Source: Aliiglaciecola lipolytica E3
GTDB lineage: Bacteria > Pseudomonadota > Gammaproteobacteria > Enterobacterales > Alteromonadaceae
DNA length: 64,000 nucleotides
Assembly: GCF_000314975.1 (NCBI RefSeq)
Contig: NZ_BAEN01000030.1
Location: 1 to 64,000, forward strand
Direction of reading: 5' to 3'
Part shown: one piece after another, positions 53,227 through 61,431 of the stretch
Position numbering within the stretch: position 1 is the first letter of the stretch
Layout of the letters: every line of letters starts with the position of its first letter
Translations under genes and position numbers: made by a program
Notes under the pieces: generated by a model
Database searches by the model: none
What the model saw: only the letters and a program-made list of their open reading frames with translations
What the model was told of the DNA's origin: nothing

Positions 53227-54876
53227 ATGGAACGTGAACAAATGGTCTTCGACGTGCTTATTGTAGGCGCTGGCCCTTCTGGTCTTGCATGTGCAATAAA
53301 ACTAGCGCAATTAAGTAATGCCAAACAACTTGATTTATCGATTTGTGTCATAGAGAAAGGTTCTGAGGTGGGTGCGCATATATTGTCGGGTGCCGTTTTT
53401 GAACCTAGCGCGCTAAATGAACTCTTACCGCAATGGCAATCAATGGACTCGCCAATCACTACACAAGTAAAGGAAGACTTTATTTATCTGTGTAGAAATG
53501 AGTTAAGCGCAATCAAAATTCCTAACCTTTTTGTCCCCAAGACGATGATGAATCATGGAAATTATATTGTCAGCATGGGAAATGTTTGTCGCTGGCTGGC
53601 AGAACAAGCTGAAGGTTTAGGCGTCGAAATATTTCCGGGTTTTGCCGCGGCAAGCGCCATTATTGAAGAAGGTGTGGTTAGAGGTGTTGTTACGGGTGAT
53701 ATGGGGCTTGATGAAAATAATCAGGCTAAAGACTCTTACATGCCTGGTATGGAACTTCGCGCAAAACAAACCATTTTTGCGGAAGGTTGCAGAGGGCATA
53801 TAGGTAAGCAATTAATTTCACGATTTAAGTTAGATGAGGGCGTAGATCCTCAGCACTATGCTATTGGATTCAAAGAAGTATGGGATATTCCTCCTGAGCA
53901 GCATAACCTAGGCAGGGTAGTACACGGTGCAGGCTGGCCGTTATCTGATGCTACCGGTGGGAGTTACATGTATCATGCCGATAATAACCAGATTTATATT
54001 GGTCTCATTGTTGACTTAAATTATAAAAACCCTCATTTAAATCCATTTGCTGAGTTTCAAAAGATGAAACATCACCCCATATTCGCAAGTGTTTTAGAGG
54101 GAGGTAGCCGCGTATCTTATGGAGCGAGAGCTATAGCAAAGGGTGGCCTTCATTCACTACCAAAAACAACTATGCCAGGCGCAATGCTTGTGGGATGTGA
54201 TGTAGGAACGTTAAATGGGGCAAAAATAAAGGGCAATCATACCGCTATGAAAAGTGGCATGCTAGCCGCTGAACATGTCATTGAATCAATATTAAATAAA
54301 ACTGATGCAGATCATGAATACTCGTCAGAGAACTTCGATAAAAAACTCCAAGCGTCTTGGCTATATAAAGAGCTAAAGTCTGCAAGAAATTTTTCTGCAG
54401 CAATTCATAAGTGGGGCAATACCTTAGGTGGAGCCTTTAATACAATTGATCAAAATATTTTTTCAGGTTCACTACCGTTAGACTTGCATGAGCCTCAAGC
54501 TGACTATAAAGCGTTACAACTAGCAAAAGATGCTTATAAAATTGAATATCCAAGACCTGACAATAAACTTAGTTTCGACCGTTTGAGCTCGGTATTTTTA
54601 AGTAATACCAACCACGAAGAAGATCAACCAAGTCATTTGGTACTAGCCTCTAAATCGATACCGATCACTCGACATCTAGCTGATTACGATGAACCTGCTC
54701 AACGATATTGCCCGGCAGGCGTGTATGAGATAATGGAGGATGATAATGGGCCGTTTTTGCAAGTAAACTCACAAAATTGTATTCACTGCAAAACTTGTGA
54801 CATCAAAGATCCGTCTCAAAATATTACTTGGGTTACACCTGAGGGCGGGGGCGGGCCTAACTATCCGAATATGTAA
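53227..54876 (+). CDS. Electron transfer flavoprotein-ubiquinone oxidoreductase
   Basis: 549-residue ETF-QO. FAD motif VLIVGAGPSGLACAIKLAQ near residue 10, the ubiquinone-region GSEVGAHILSGAVFEP, and the [4Fe-4S] ligands Cys495, Cys518, Cys521 and Cys524 near the C-terminus, ending GGGGPNYPNM. It passes electrons from ETF, reduced by the many acyl-CoA dehydrogenases here, to the membrane quinone pool. No etfA/etfB genes are in the window. Placing an ETF-QO beside the steroid cluster suggests a dedicated copy. AGAGGA precedes the ATG. Confidence 0.88.
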   Translation: MEREQMVFDVLIVGAGPSGLACAIKLAQLSNAKQLDLSICVIEKGSEVGAHILSGAVFEPSALNELLPQWQSMDSPITTQVKEDFIYLCRNELSAIKIPNLFVPKTMMNHGNYIVSMGNVCRWLAEQAEGLGVEIFPGFAAASAIIEEGVVRGVVTGDMGLDENNQAKDSYMPGMELRAKQTIFAEGCRGHIGKQLISRFKLDEGVDPQHYAIGFKEVWDIPPEQHNLGRVVHGAGWPLSDATGGSYMYHADNNQIYIGLIVDLNYKNPHLNPFAEFQKMKHHPIFASVLEGGSRVSYGARAIAKGGLHSLPKTTMPGAMLVGCDVGTLNGAKIKGNHTAMKSGMLAAEHVIESILNKTDADHEYSSENFDKKLQASWLYKELKSARNFSAAIHKWGNTLGGAFNTIDQNIFSGSLPLDLHEPQADYKALQLAKDAYKIEYPRPDNKLSFDRLSSVFLSNTNHEEDQPSHLVLASKSIPITRHLADYDEPAQRYCPAGVYEIMEDDNGPFLQVNSQNCIHCKTCDIKDPSQNITWVTPEGGGGPNYPNM

Positions 54877-54913
54877 GTAGTAGAACAATTCAGCAAACTG
54901 CTTAGCGTTTGTC

Positions 54914-54929
54914 AGTGATAGGTATCACT
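54914..54929. terminator. Hairpin after the ETF-QO gene
   Basis: AGTGATAGGTATCACT is a perfect palindrome giving a 7-bp stem with a two-base loop, 38 nt after the stop. It is followed by a weak T-rich stretch (ACTTTATT). Low GC makes it a modest terminator candidate. Confidence 0.4.
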
Positions 54930-55118
54930 ACTTTATTCGGTTTGCCTCGCCTTAAACGCTTACTAGATATGCACTGCTAGCTTAAAAGTATGAAGTATCC
55001 TAGGCTTTTGTATGTGTAATCTGCGATATTGTCTTTTTTCTTCCTAATACTCACCTGCATTATAAGCGATGAAAAAGCCAAGAAATGGTTAATTAGTCGC
55101 AACCCCACCATCCTACTT

Positions 55119-55142
55119 AACACCAACACCAACACCAACACC
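55119..55142. repeat. Tandem hexanucleotide repeat (AACACC)x4
   Basis: Four uninterrupted copies of AACACC in a noncoding region. Such repeats can vary in number by slippage; here no effect is evident, but the repeat lies 33 bp from operator site 8. Confidence 0.85.
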
Positions 55143-55174
55143 GCAACTAAAGCTAGCACTATTGCGAGTAAACT

Positions 55175-55188
55175 AGTCCACGAGGACG
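55175..55188 (+). promoter_or_regulatory. Candidate steroid-regulon operator, site 8 (pnt operon)
   Basis: AGTCCACGAGGACGATT matches RGTCYNNNNGGACGAT, lacking only the last G. It lies 258 nt before pntA and is oriented toward it, the longest distance of the eight. If functional it ties transhydrogenase expression to steroid growth. Confidence 0.5.
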
Positions 55189-55445
55189 ATTTGTAAAACT
55201 TCAAACCACGGCAACATTCGTTAAAATGTTTTCTATTAAATAAATAGTCGGAAGTTATAAATTTGCACTGCAATGTATTTATCTTTGAGAACAACAAGCT
55301 GGCATAAAATAAAAATAATAAACGCTAGGTAATAGCTAAAACTAAACGACAGAAAATGGACTAAGGCGAAAATCGTCGCTTTAGCAAGAAAGTTTATTCA
55401 AAACAAACGATGTTATTACGCCATCGTTTATGAAAGGAAGACGTC

Positions 55446-56633
55446 GTGAAAATTTTTGTTATTAATGAAACACAAAACGAGGATGGACAAAACTCCACAA
55501 ATCAAGAAAGGCGGTGCGCTGCAGTCCCAAATACAGTGAAGAAGTTCGTTCGTATGGGCTTTGACGTTATTGTTCAAGCGGGTGCTGGTTTACGTTCCGG
55601 ATACGCAGATCAAGATTACCAAGATGAGGGCGCTATTATTGGTGAAGGCTTAGAAGGTATAAAAGACGCCGACCTTGTTTTGTTTGTGGGATCTCCTAGC
55701 CAACAACACATCTCGCTGATGAAGCGCGGCGCAATTATTATTGGCCACATCAATCCATTTTTCGAAAAGGCCAAAGTGCGCGCGCTCGCTAAAGCCGATG
55801 TAAGTACCTTATCAATCGAAATGATTCCTCGCAGCAGTCGTGCTCAAAAGATGGATGCGCTGAGTTCCCAAGCGAGCTTAGCCGGCTATGTCATGATGAT
55901 CGAGGCGGCCGCAGCATTACCCCGTATCTTACCTATGATGATGACGCCCTCGGGCACGATTAAACCCGCTAAAGTATTTGTGATTGGTGCGGGAGTAGCG
56001 GGCTTGCAAGCGATTGCAACGGCAAAAAGAATGGGCGCCAATGTGCTTGCGTATGACACGCGTAGTGTTGTTGCTGAGCAGGTTGAATCACTTGGCGCCA
56101 AATTTTTATATATTGATATTGGCGCGACTGGGCAATCGCAGAATGGTTATGCTTTAGCCTTAAGTGATGAGCAAAAGCAACTCCAACTTGATGCGCAACA
56201 GCAGGCAATTGCAGAGGCCGATATTGTGATCACTACCGCACAACTCTTTGGTAGGCGACCGCCCTTGCTCATTCCTAAAGCCACTATTGCACTGATGAAG
56301 CCTGGCTCTGTTATTGTCGATATGGCAGCAGAATCGGGTGGAAATGTTGAAGGCAGCATCGCTGGGAAAACAATTGAAGTTAACCAAGTCACTGTGATCG
56401 GCTCAGGTAAATGGAGTCAACACGTGGTTAAAGATGCCACTGAAATGTATGCCAATAATTGCTTTCATTTAATTGACGAATTTTCGCGCTCTCACAAAAG
56501 TGAGAAGTCAACAAACAGTATCGCCAGTCTTGCTGTCGACTTAGAAGATGAGATCCTCTCTCAATGCATCATCACCCATCAAGGGCAAGTATGTAACGAG
56601 CAGTTATTAAAACACTACGAAGGAATTAAATAA
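55446..56633 (+). CDS. pntA: Proton-translocating transhydrogenase subunit alpha 1 (PntAA)
   Basis: 395-residue NAD(H)-binding domain I of nicotinamide nucleotide transhydrogenase, related to alanine dehydrogenase: NQERRCAAVPNTVKKFVRMG, RSSRAQKMDALSSQASLAGY, VIGAGVAGLQAIATAKRMGA. The split alpha subunit (this soluble part, then a 93-aa membrane part) is the Rhodospirillum-type three-gene arrangement. It begins at GTG 55446 with AAGGAAG upstream. Couples NADH/NADP+ hydride transfer to proton movement. It could supply NADPH for KshA, reductases or biosynthesis during steroid growth. Confidence 0.9.
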   Translation: MKIFVINETQNEDGQNSTNQERRCAAVPNTVKKFVRMGFDVIVQAGAGLRSGYADQDYQDEGAIIGEGLEGIKDADLVLFVGSPSQQHISLMKRGAIIIGHINPFFEKAKVRALAKADVSTLSIEMIPRSSRAQKMDALSSQASLAGYVMMIEAAAALPRILPMMMTPSGTIKPAKVFVIGAGVAGLQAIATAKRMGANVLAYDTRSVVAEQVESLGAKFLYIDIGATGQSQNGYALALSDEQKQLQLDAQQQAIAEADIVITTAQLFGRRPPLLIPKATIALMKPGSVIVDMAAESGGNVEGSIAGKTIEVNQVTVIGSGKWSQHVVKDATEMYANNCFHLIDEFSRSHKSEKSTNSIASLAVDLEDEILSQCIITHQGQVCNEQLLKHYEGIK

Positions 56634-56914
56634 TGGACAATATTTACTTATTAATTATCGTCATTTTTGCCGCTCTTTTAGGCTTTGAACTTATCAAAAA
56701 GGTACCTGCTACTTTGCATACACCCCTTATGTCGGGTTCTAACGCAATTTCAGGTATTACGCTGGTGGGTGCACTTGCAAGCTCCGGCACCGAAAATGAA
56801 CTCCTGAGTATTGTCCTTGGTACCTTAGCCGTTGCACTCGCAAGTATTAACGTTGTCGGTGGATATTTAGTAACTGACAGAATGCTAAGTATGTTTAAAA
56901 AGAAGCAACGATAG
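56633..56914 (+). CDS. pntA2: Transhydrogenase subunit alpha 2 (PntAB), membrane part
   Basis: 93-residue membrane protein with helices from IYLLIIVIFAALLGFELI, then LHTPLMSGSNAISGITLVGA and LLSIVLGTLAVALASINVVG, matching the C-terminal part of E. coli PntA. TAATG overlap with the preceding stop. Encodes the transmembrane portion that assembles with PntB. Confidence 0.88.
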   Translation: MDNIYLLIIVIFAALLGFELIKKVPATLHTPLMSGSNAISGITLVGALASSGTENELLSIVLGTLAVALASINVVGGYLVTDRMLSMFKKKQR

Positions 56915-56923
56915 GATGATCAT

Positions 56924-58312
56924 ATGAATATCATTGAATTAACGATTAACCTAGTTTACGTGGTAGCAGCTGTCCTGTTCATATTTGGACTTAAACTACT
57001 TGGTCATCCAGATTCTGCTAAACGCGGTAATTTACTATCTGCTTTGGGAATGTTTATCGCGATTGTGGTCACCCTACTGGACCAAGATATTATTCAGTTT
57101 CATTGGATACTCGCCGGTATACTTGCGGGTGGGAGCTTTGGTGTATACAAGGCAAAAACGGTTCAAATGACAGCGATGCCAGAAATGGTTTCTTTGTTTA
57201 ACGGATTTGGAGGGGCTGCGTCGATGCTGGTTGCTTGGGCAACCTTGTCAGCGTTCACCATCATGCAACTCGAGCAGGGAAGTCCGTTTATGTTTACGAC
57301 ACTGTTTATAACGGCTTTAATTGGCTCGATAACCTTCACCGGAAGTATTGTCGCATGGGGTAAATTATCTGGGCACTTTAGTAGTAAAGCATTAGTGTTT
57401 AAAGGTTTGAGATTTATTAGCATTGTTCATTTGCTGGGTATTAGTGCCTTATTTGTTTTGTTTGTGAGCTATCCAGAGCAAATCATATGGTTTTATATTG
57501 CCATGCTACTAGCCCTATCGTTTGGTGTCTGGGCAACAATGAGTATTGGCGGGGCCGATATGCCAGTGGTGATAGCCTTACTTAATAGCTATTCAGGTGT
57601 GGCCGCTTGCGCCGCTGGTTTGGCGATTAGTAATGTCATTTTAATTGTCACAGGACTGCTCGTAGGAGCATCGGGGCTTATTCTTACGCAAATTATGTGT
57701 AAGTCGATGAATCGCTCATTATTAAATGTATTGTTGTCAGGTTTTGCTACGCCAACACAAGATGCCATTCAAGTGAGTGGTGAGATTAAGGTTATGCCGA
57801 CTCATGACGCCTATTATGTGCTTGAAGCCGCACAATCTGTACTGATCGTACCTGGATATGGTATGGCAGTCGCACAGGCGCAACATGCCCTAAGGGAATT
57901 ACAAGAATTATTAGAAGACAATAACTGCGAAGTAAACTACGCGATACATCCGGTAGCGGGTCGAATGCCAGGTCATATGAATGTCTTGCTGGCGGAAGCA
58001 GATGTACCCTATGAACAATTGCTAGAAATGGATGAGGTGAATCCAAATATTGAGCGTTATGATGTGGTAATGGTAATTGGGGCTAATGATGTAGTTAACC
58101 CTGCTGCTAAAGAGCTCAAAGGAAGTCCAATATATGGCATGCCAGTGATTGAGGTTTATCGGGCTAAATCTGTTTTCGTTCTAAAAAGATCGGCTAATGC
58201 AGGTTTTGCAGGTGTCGAAAACCCACTGTTTTATAAAAACAATACAAGCATGCTACTTGGAGATGCGAAAGAAACTATTAATACGATTATAAAGGATTTT
58301 TCGTCAGACTAA
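56924..58312 (+). CDS. pntB: Transhydrogenase subunit beta (PntB)
   Basis: 462-residue PntB with N-terminal membrane helices (to about residue 265) and the NADP(H)-binding domain III: VPGYGMAVAQAQHALRELQE, IHPVAGRMPGHMNVLLAEA, VVMVIGANDVVNPAA and KRSANAGFAGVENPLFY are diagnostic. AGGATGATC precedes the ATG, 9 nt after pntA2. Complete. Confidence 0.9.
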   Translation: MNIIELTINLVYVVAAVLFIFGLKLLGHPDSAKRGNLLSALGMFIAIVVTLLDQDIIQFHWILAGILAGGSFGVYKAKTVQMTAMPEMVSLFNGFGGAASMLVAWATLSAFTIMQLEQGSPFMFTTLFITALIGSITFTGSIVAWGKLSGHFSSKALVFKGLRFISIVHLLGISALFVLFVSYPEQIIWFYIAMLLALSFGVWATMSIGGADMPVVIALLNSYSGVAACAAGLAISNVILIVTGLLVGASGLILTQIMCKSMNRSLLNVLLSGFATPTQDAIQVSGEIKVMPTHDAYYVLEAAQSVLIVPGYGMAVAQAQHALRELQELLEDNNCEVNYAIHPVAGRMPGHMNVLLAEADVPYEQLLEMDEVNPNIERYDVVMVIGANDVVNPAAKELKGSPIYGMPVIEVYRAKSVFVLKRSANAGFAGVENPLFYKNNTSMLLGDAKETINTIIKDFSSD

Positions 58313-58402
58313 TTACTATATGTATTTGAAAAAATAAACCTATCACTATCGCTAAAGAAGTGCTTGGAGTTTTTTCGAAATACACAGTTATGAGTAAAGT
58401 AA

Positions 58403-58627
58403 ATGACTATGAAAGATGTTAAAAAAACGCGCAGCGAACTAAAGCATGAAGCTATTTTGCGAGGTGCAGTAAAGGCTTTTAAAGAATTTGGTGTCAACGA
58501 TACTAGCATATACAAAATTGCGGAAGTGGCGCAGGTGTCGAAGCGCACTGTATATAACCATTTCGCGAGTAAAGAATAGTTGGTAGTCTTGAACTTACTT
58601 CTCCACGACTTGTTTATCACATATTAG
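58403..58627 (+). pseudogene. TetR-family regulator truncated by a nonsense codon
   Basis: A good TetR N-terminus (KTRSELKHEAILRGAVKAF, then VNDTSIYKIAEVAQVSKRTV and YNHFASKE) is interrupted by TAG at 58577-58579, immediately after the HTH. In the same frame LVVLNLLLHDLFITY continues to a second stop at 58625, and the rest of the ligand-binding domain is missing. The residual 58-aa product would be an isolated DNA-binding domain. It lies downstream of pntB and ends 2 bp before the stop of the minus-strand 68-aa gene. Its former target is unknown. Confidence 0.75.
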
Positions 58628-58628
58628 C

Positions 58629-58835
58629 TTAATCTGCCGAATCGTCGTTCTCAATCTGTTTCCTCTTTTTAATTTTAGCGCCCAATATACGTTGAGTGCG
58701 TTTTCGGCCAAGGTAATTAACCGGCGCATAAGGGTGTTTTCGTTTAAATAGTTTTTTTAGTGCTTTTAATATCGCGATTTTAAATTTATCACCCATGGAA
58801 CGTTTTGTGGTGTTTTTTTCATTTTTCTTTTTCAT
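58629..58835 (-). CDS. Small, very basic protein of unknown function
   Basis: 68 residues, rich in Lys and Arg (KKLFKRKHPYAPVNYLGRKR, then GAKIKKRKQ), with an acidic tail (ENDDSAD). Start overlaps the ZIP stop (ATGA), which is the main support for a real gene. No transmembrane segment or known family seen. Nucleic-acid or membrane-surface binding is possible. Confidence 0.55.
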   Translation of the reverse strand: MKKKNEKNTTKRSMGDKFKIAILKALKKLFKRKHPYAPVNYLGRKRTQRILGAKIKKRKQIENDDSAD

Positions 58836-59605
58836 AATAATTCACTAGCGCTATAAGCAACCAAAAAGCCTACGGCCGCAATTGGGCCCGTAATATCATG
58901 CATATCCTCGAATGCTTCTGGGATCATGGTTTGAATAATCATGACTAGAATTGCGCCAGCTGCTAACGCCAATGCAAACGCGATATAAGTGTCTCCTAAT
59001 TGTCCAAGAAGCGTAAACCCAGCAAATGATGAGAGTGATAACAATAAGGCCATAGAAAACCATAAGCCAAATATAAACGTGGCACTTTTACCACTTCGTT
59101 TCATGCCTGCGGAGCTTGATAAACCTTCAGGGATATTAGATAAAAATATTGCAAGCAAGGTAACCAGTGCAACATTTCCACTGTCAATCATGCTCACGCC
59201 AATAGCGGCTGCCTCAGGTATACCATCAATTAATGCCCCTAGCGCAATTGCAATTCCCGCGCCGCCAACTGGGGCTGAAACGTTATTCTTTGCAGCATGT
59301 GAGTTGGCCTTTGGTCTAGCACGCTTTCTGTGTTTCGCGCCCGCGTGAGAGACCATATAATTCGCTGAAGAATAAACCAATACGCCTGCACTGAATCCTA
59401 AAAGAGTGGGCAGAAATCCGCCTTGCTCAGTTGCTTTTCCCACAAGCTCAAAGCACAGCGCTGAAATCAACACGCCTGCACCAAATGCCATGATACTCGC
59501 GATGACTTTTTGAGGCAGTTTGACAAAGTAGCCAATAATAGCGCCAAAAATAAGTGCACAACCGGCGACGAACCCCCATACGGCCGCTTCAATCGGTAAA
59601 CTCAC
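58832..59605 (-). CDS. ZIP-family metal transporter
   Basis: 257-residue membrane protein with about eight helices. The ZIP metal-site motifs are DGIPEAAAIGVS in helix 4 and SNIPEGLSSSAG in helix 5, and a His/Lys/Arg-rich loop (HAGAKHRKRARPKANSHAAK) lies between helices 3 and 4. Import of divalent cations is expected. Starts at GTG 59603-59605 after GAGGA. Part of a leftward operon with cytochrome b561 and a catalase-family protein. Confidence 0.8.
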   Translation of the reverse strand: MSLPIEAAVWGFVAGCALIFGAIIGYFVKLPQKVIASIMAFGAGVLISALCFELVGKATEQGGFLPTLLGFSAGVLVYSSANYMVSHAGAKHRKRARPKANSHAAKNNVSAPVGGAGIAIALGALIDGIPEAAAIGVSMIDSGNVALVTLLAIFLSNIPEGLSSSAGMKRSGKSATFIFGLWFSMALLLSLSSFAGFTLLGQLGDTYIAFALALAAGAILVMIIQTMIPEAFEDMHDITGPIAAVGFLVAYSASELL

Positions 59606-59609
59606 GTTG

Positions 59610-60164
59610 TCATTCCTCGTGCTTTGATGATGCCGACTTACTACTCATTGTCATTGAAGATAACACGCTGTCTTGGCGCACAATGCCATGATACAAAGCG
59701 GCGCACACATGCATCGTAATCAAAACAAGAAATATTATGGCAGCTAGTCCATGTATTTCACGAAATACAGCGTACAATTCAATATTTGGGCTTATTAGAT
59801 TTGGTAGTGCAAACCATTCAAAGAAGGTAACGGGTCTATTGTCCGCATTCTGCATTAAATACCCTGATAAAGGCATCGCGAACATTGCCACATAAAGTCC
59901 AATTTGCGTCGCTTTGGCCGCGAGCTTTTGGGTGTTTGCTAAGTCATCAGGCAAAGCAGGAGAGGGTGTTTTAACACGATTGACAACGCGCACAATGACT
60001 AAGATAAACGCGAGAATGCCAAAAGATTTGTGAAGTGCAATTGCTTCCACTTGCCATACCGCTAGGCTTTGTACCATTGAAAAACCAAGCGCTAACATCG
60101 ATAAAATAATGAGTGCCATCGACCAGTGGAGTATTTTTGAACCGCTTGAATATGAATGACTCAT
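59610..60164 (-). CDS. Cytochrome b561-like membrane protein
   Basis: 184-residue bacterial cytochrome b561 with four helices. Haem-ligand candidates are His in KILHWSMA, ALHKSFGIL, REIHGLAA and ITMHVCAALYHG. It likely passes electrons from quinol to the periplasmic face. Catalase-related SrpA proteins and b561 are often neighbours, as here (1-bp gap). GGAG upstream of the ATG. Confidence 0.85.
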   Translation of the reverse strand: MSHSYSSGSKILHWSMALIILSMLALGFSMVQSLAVWQVEAIALHKSFGILAFILVIVRVVNRVKTPSPALPDDLANTQKLAAKATQIGLYVAMFAMPLSGYLMQNADNRPVTFFEWFALPNLISPNIELYAVFREIHGLAAIIFLVLITMHVCAALYHGIVRQDSVLSSMTMSSKSASSKHEE

Positions 60165-60165
60165 G

Positions 60166-61251
60166 CTATTGGCTCCTTAGTTGTGCTTGAATATCGTCGT
60201 TGTCGTTAAGTAACCGTTCTTTTGCCCGGCGACGATAAGATTCAGCGTATGCTGCGCTTCGCGCTCGTAGTATTGGATCGGCTGTCGCACTTATTCCTTC
60301 TGGTAATATAAGTGGGTCGAAATTAGTTGCTCCGCAGCGTGAGTCTGTTTGCGCGCTTGCTGATGTAATAACGAGCTGTCCAGCCATCACGCGTTGTCTT
60401 TGTTTTGGCCATAAAACAGTTGGATTGGTTTCATCATCCCGCGCATTGGCCAAGACAAATTCTAGGTTGAATATCACTTCGCCATTCTCAAGCATGCCAA
60501 ATAATTGTGACTGCAGGGCATCATCATTGCTTGTATCAATTGTGATGCTGTCATCACTAAATTGAGGTACGGCCATAAAACGCACGGCTTGACTATTACC
60601 TTGCCCATCATGTAAAAAAAATGCGTTGATACTATGATATTGCTCGGCCGCAAAGCTCTTTGTGGGTCTGTAACTTTCCTTCCATTTATTAAACGCTGCG
60701 CTCTCAGGATGGTTTTTGAAAAACGCTTTTATTTTTGACGGATCTCTTTTACCTGTTAACGGATCAGGCGCTAAAGCACTAAGCTGCTTATAAAATGCAT
60801 CCGGCGTCCCTACGGCCATCACGGGCGGCGTATTCATGGCAACGCGCCATTGATGGCTTGGACCTAAATCAATCGCAAATGCTAAACTTCGCACAGGGGC
60901 CTTTAGGTCCGGCGCGGTAGGGTTGTTGCCTGCTATAGAAAAACGCCCCATGAATGGATAATCACCCTCAGAGAAGACCTTTGCATCAGAGTATTGGGAC
61001 AGTGCACCACTGGATCTAAACTCACCGGATAAACAAACACCCTTTGCATGAGCACGTCTGAATCCAGGTGCTGGCATATTCGTCTCTTGTAAATTTACGA
61101 ATGTCTGTGCGCTAATTTCATTAATTGATGAGGTGGCAAACAAACCCCTGCTGATAACAAAGGCAGTAAATACAACTAGTACCGCACACACAGCGAACAT
61201 AATTATTCGTTTAATCACTTTCTTGTCTTTGTCATGAGAATTCACTTTCAT
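60166..61251 (-). CDS. Membrane-anchored SrpA-like catalase-related haem peroxidase
   Basis: 361-residue catalase-family haem protein. An N-terminal helix (about residues 15-35, RIIMFAVCAVLVVFTAFVIS) anchors it or directs export. Distal His is in RRAHAKGVCLSGEF; proximal haem-ligand Tyr candidate in RSAAYAESYRRR. It lacks the N- and C-terminal extensions of true catalases, like SrpA proteins that act as organic-peroxide peroxidases. ATG 61251 follows GAGAG. Divergent from marR across twin palindromes. Confidence 0.82.
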   Translation of the reverse strand: MKVNSHDKDKKVIKRIIMFAVCAVLVVFTAFVISRGLFATSSINEISAQTFVNLQETNMPAPGFRRAHAKGVCLSGEFRSSGALSQYSDAKVFSEGDYPFMGRFSIAGNNPTAPDLKAPVRSLAFAIDLGPSHQWRVAMNTPPVMAVGTPDAFYKQLSALAPDPLTGKRDPSKIKAFFKNHPESAAFNKWKESYRPTKSFAAEQYHSINAFFLHDGQGNSQAVRFMAVPQFSDDSITIDTSNDDALQSQLFGMLENGEVIFNLEFVLANARDDETNPTVLWPKQRQRVMAGQLVITSASAQTDSRCGATNFDPLILPEGISATADPILRARSAAYAESYRRRAKERLLNDNDDIQAQLRSQ

Positions 61252-61304
61252 TTTGTTATCTCTCTCAAATACCCTTACACAATACCGACTATGATACAAT
61301 AAGA

Positions 61305-61322
61305 TATCTTAATGTAAAGATA
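61305..61322. promoter_or_regulatory. Palindromic site, catalase side
   Basis: TATCTTAATGTAAAGATA has perfect 6-bp arms (TATCTT/AAGATA) and lies 54 bp from the catalase ATG. A similar site lies exactly 90 bp further on, so both promoters of the divergent pair are covered by MarR-like operators. Confidence 0.65.
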
Positions 61323-61394
61323 CTTTCAGGAAAACGATCGCAGGCGAACGATGTTTCAAAATAATAGAAGGTTGACAGACACATTTATATAAAC

Positions 61395-61412
61395 TACCTT
61401 AATGTTAAGATA
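61395..61412. promoter_or_regulatory. Palindromic site, marR side
   Basis: TACCTTAATGTTAAGATA shares the arms of the 61305 site with one change and has the inner palindrome CTTAATGTTAAG. It ends 20 nt before the marR start, a position for autorepression. Confidence 0.65.
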
Positions 61413-61431
61413 TATTGAATTGAGTATATAA

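Larger units (their letters stand above)
54930..55445. other. 516-bp AT-rich spacer before pntA
   Basis: No convincing gene. It holds a hexamer repeat (55119-55142), operator-like site 8 (55175-55188), and close to pntA the inverted pair ACGATG / CATCGT at about 55408-55428, which could be a hairpin or operator. A minus-strand open frame (54977-55297) has no recognisable features. Confidence 0.5.

Noticed and set aside
54977-55297. A 106-residue open frame on the minus strand before pntA
   Set aside because: Its hydrophobic run LALVAVLVLVLVLS comes from the hexamer repeat; no start signal or family motif is visible, and the frame spans operator site 8.
58309-58620. A 103-residue minus-strand frame opposite the TetR remnant
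   Set aside because: It is the antisense of the TetR HTH region, and its residues show no family pattern.
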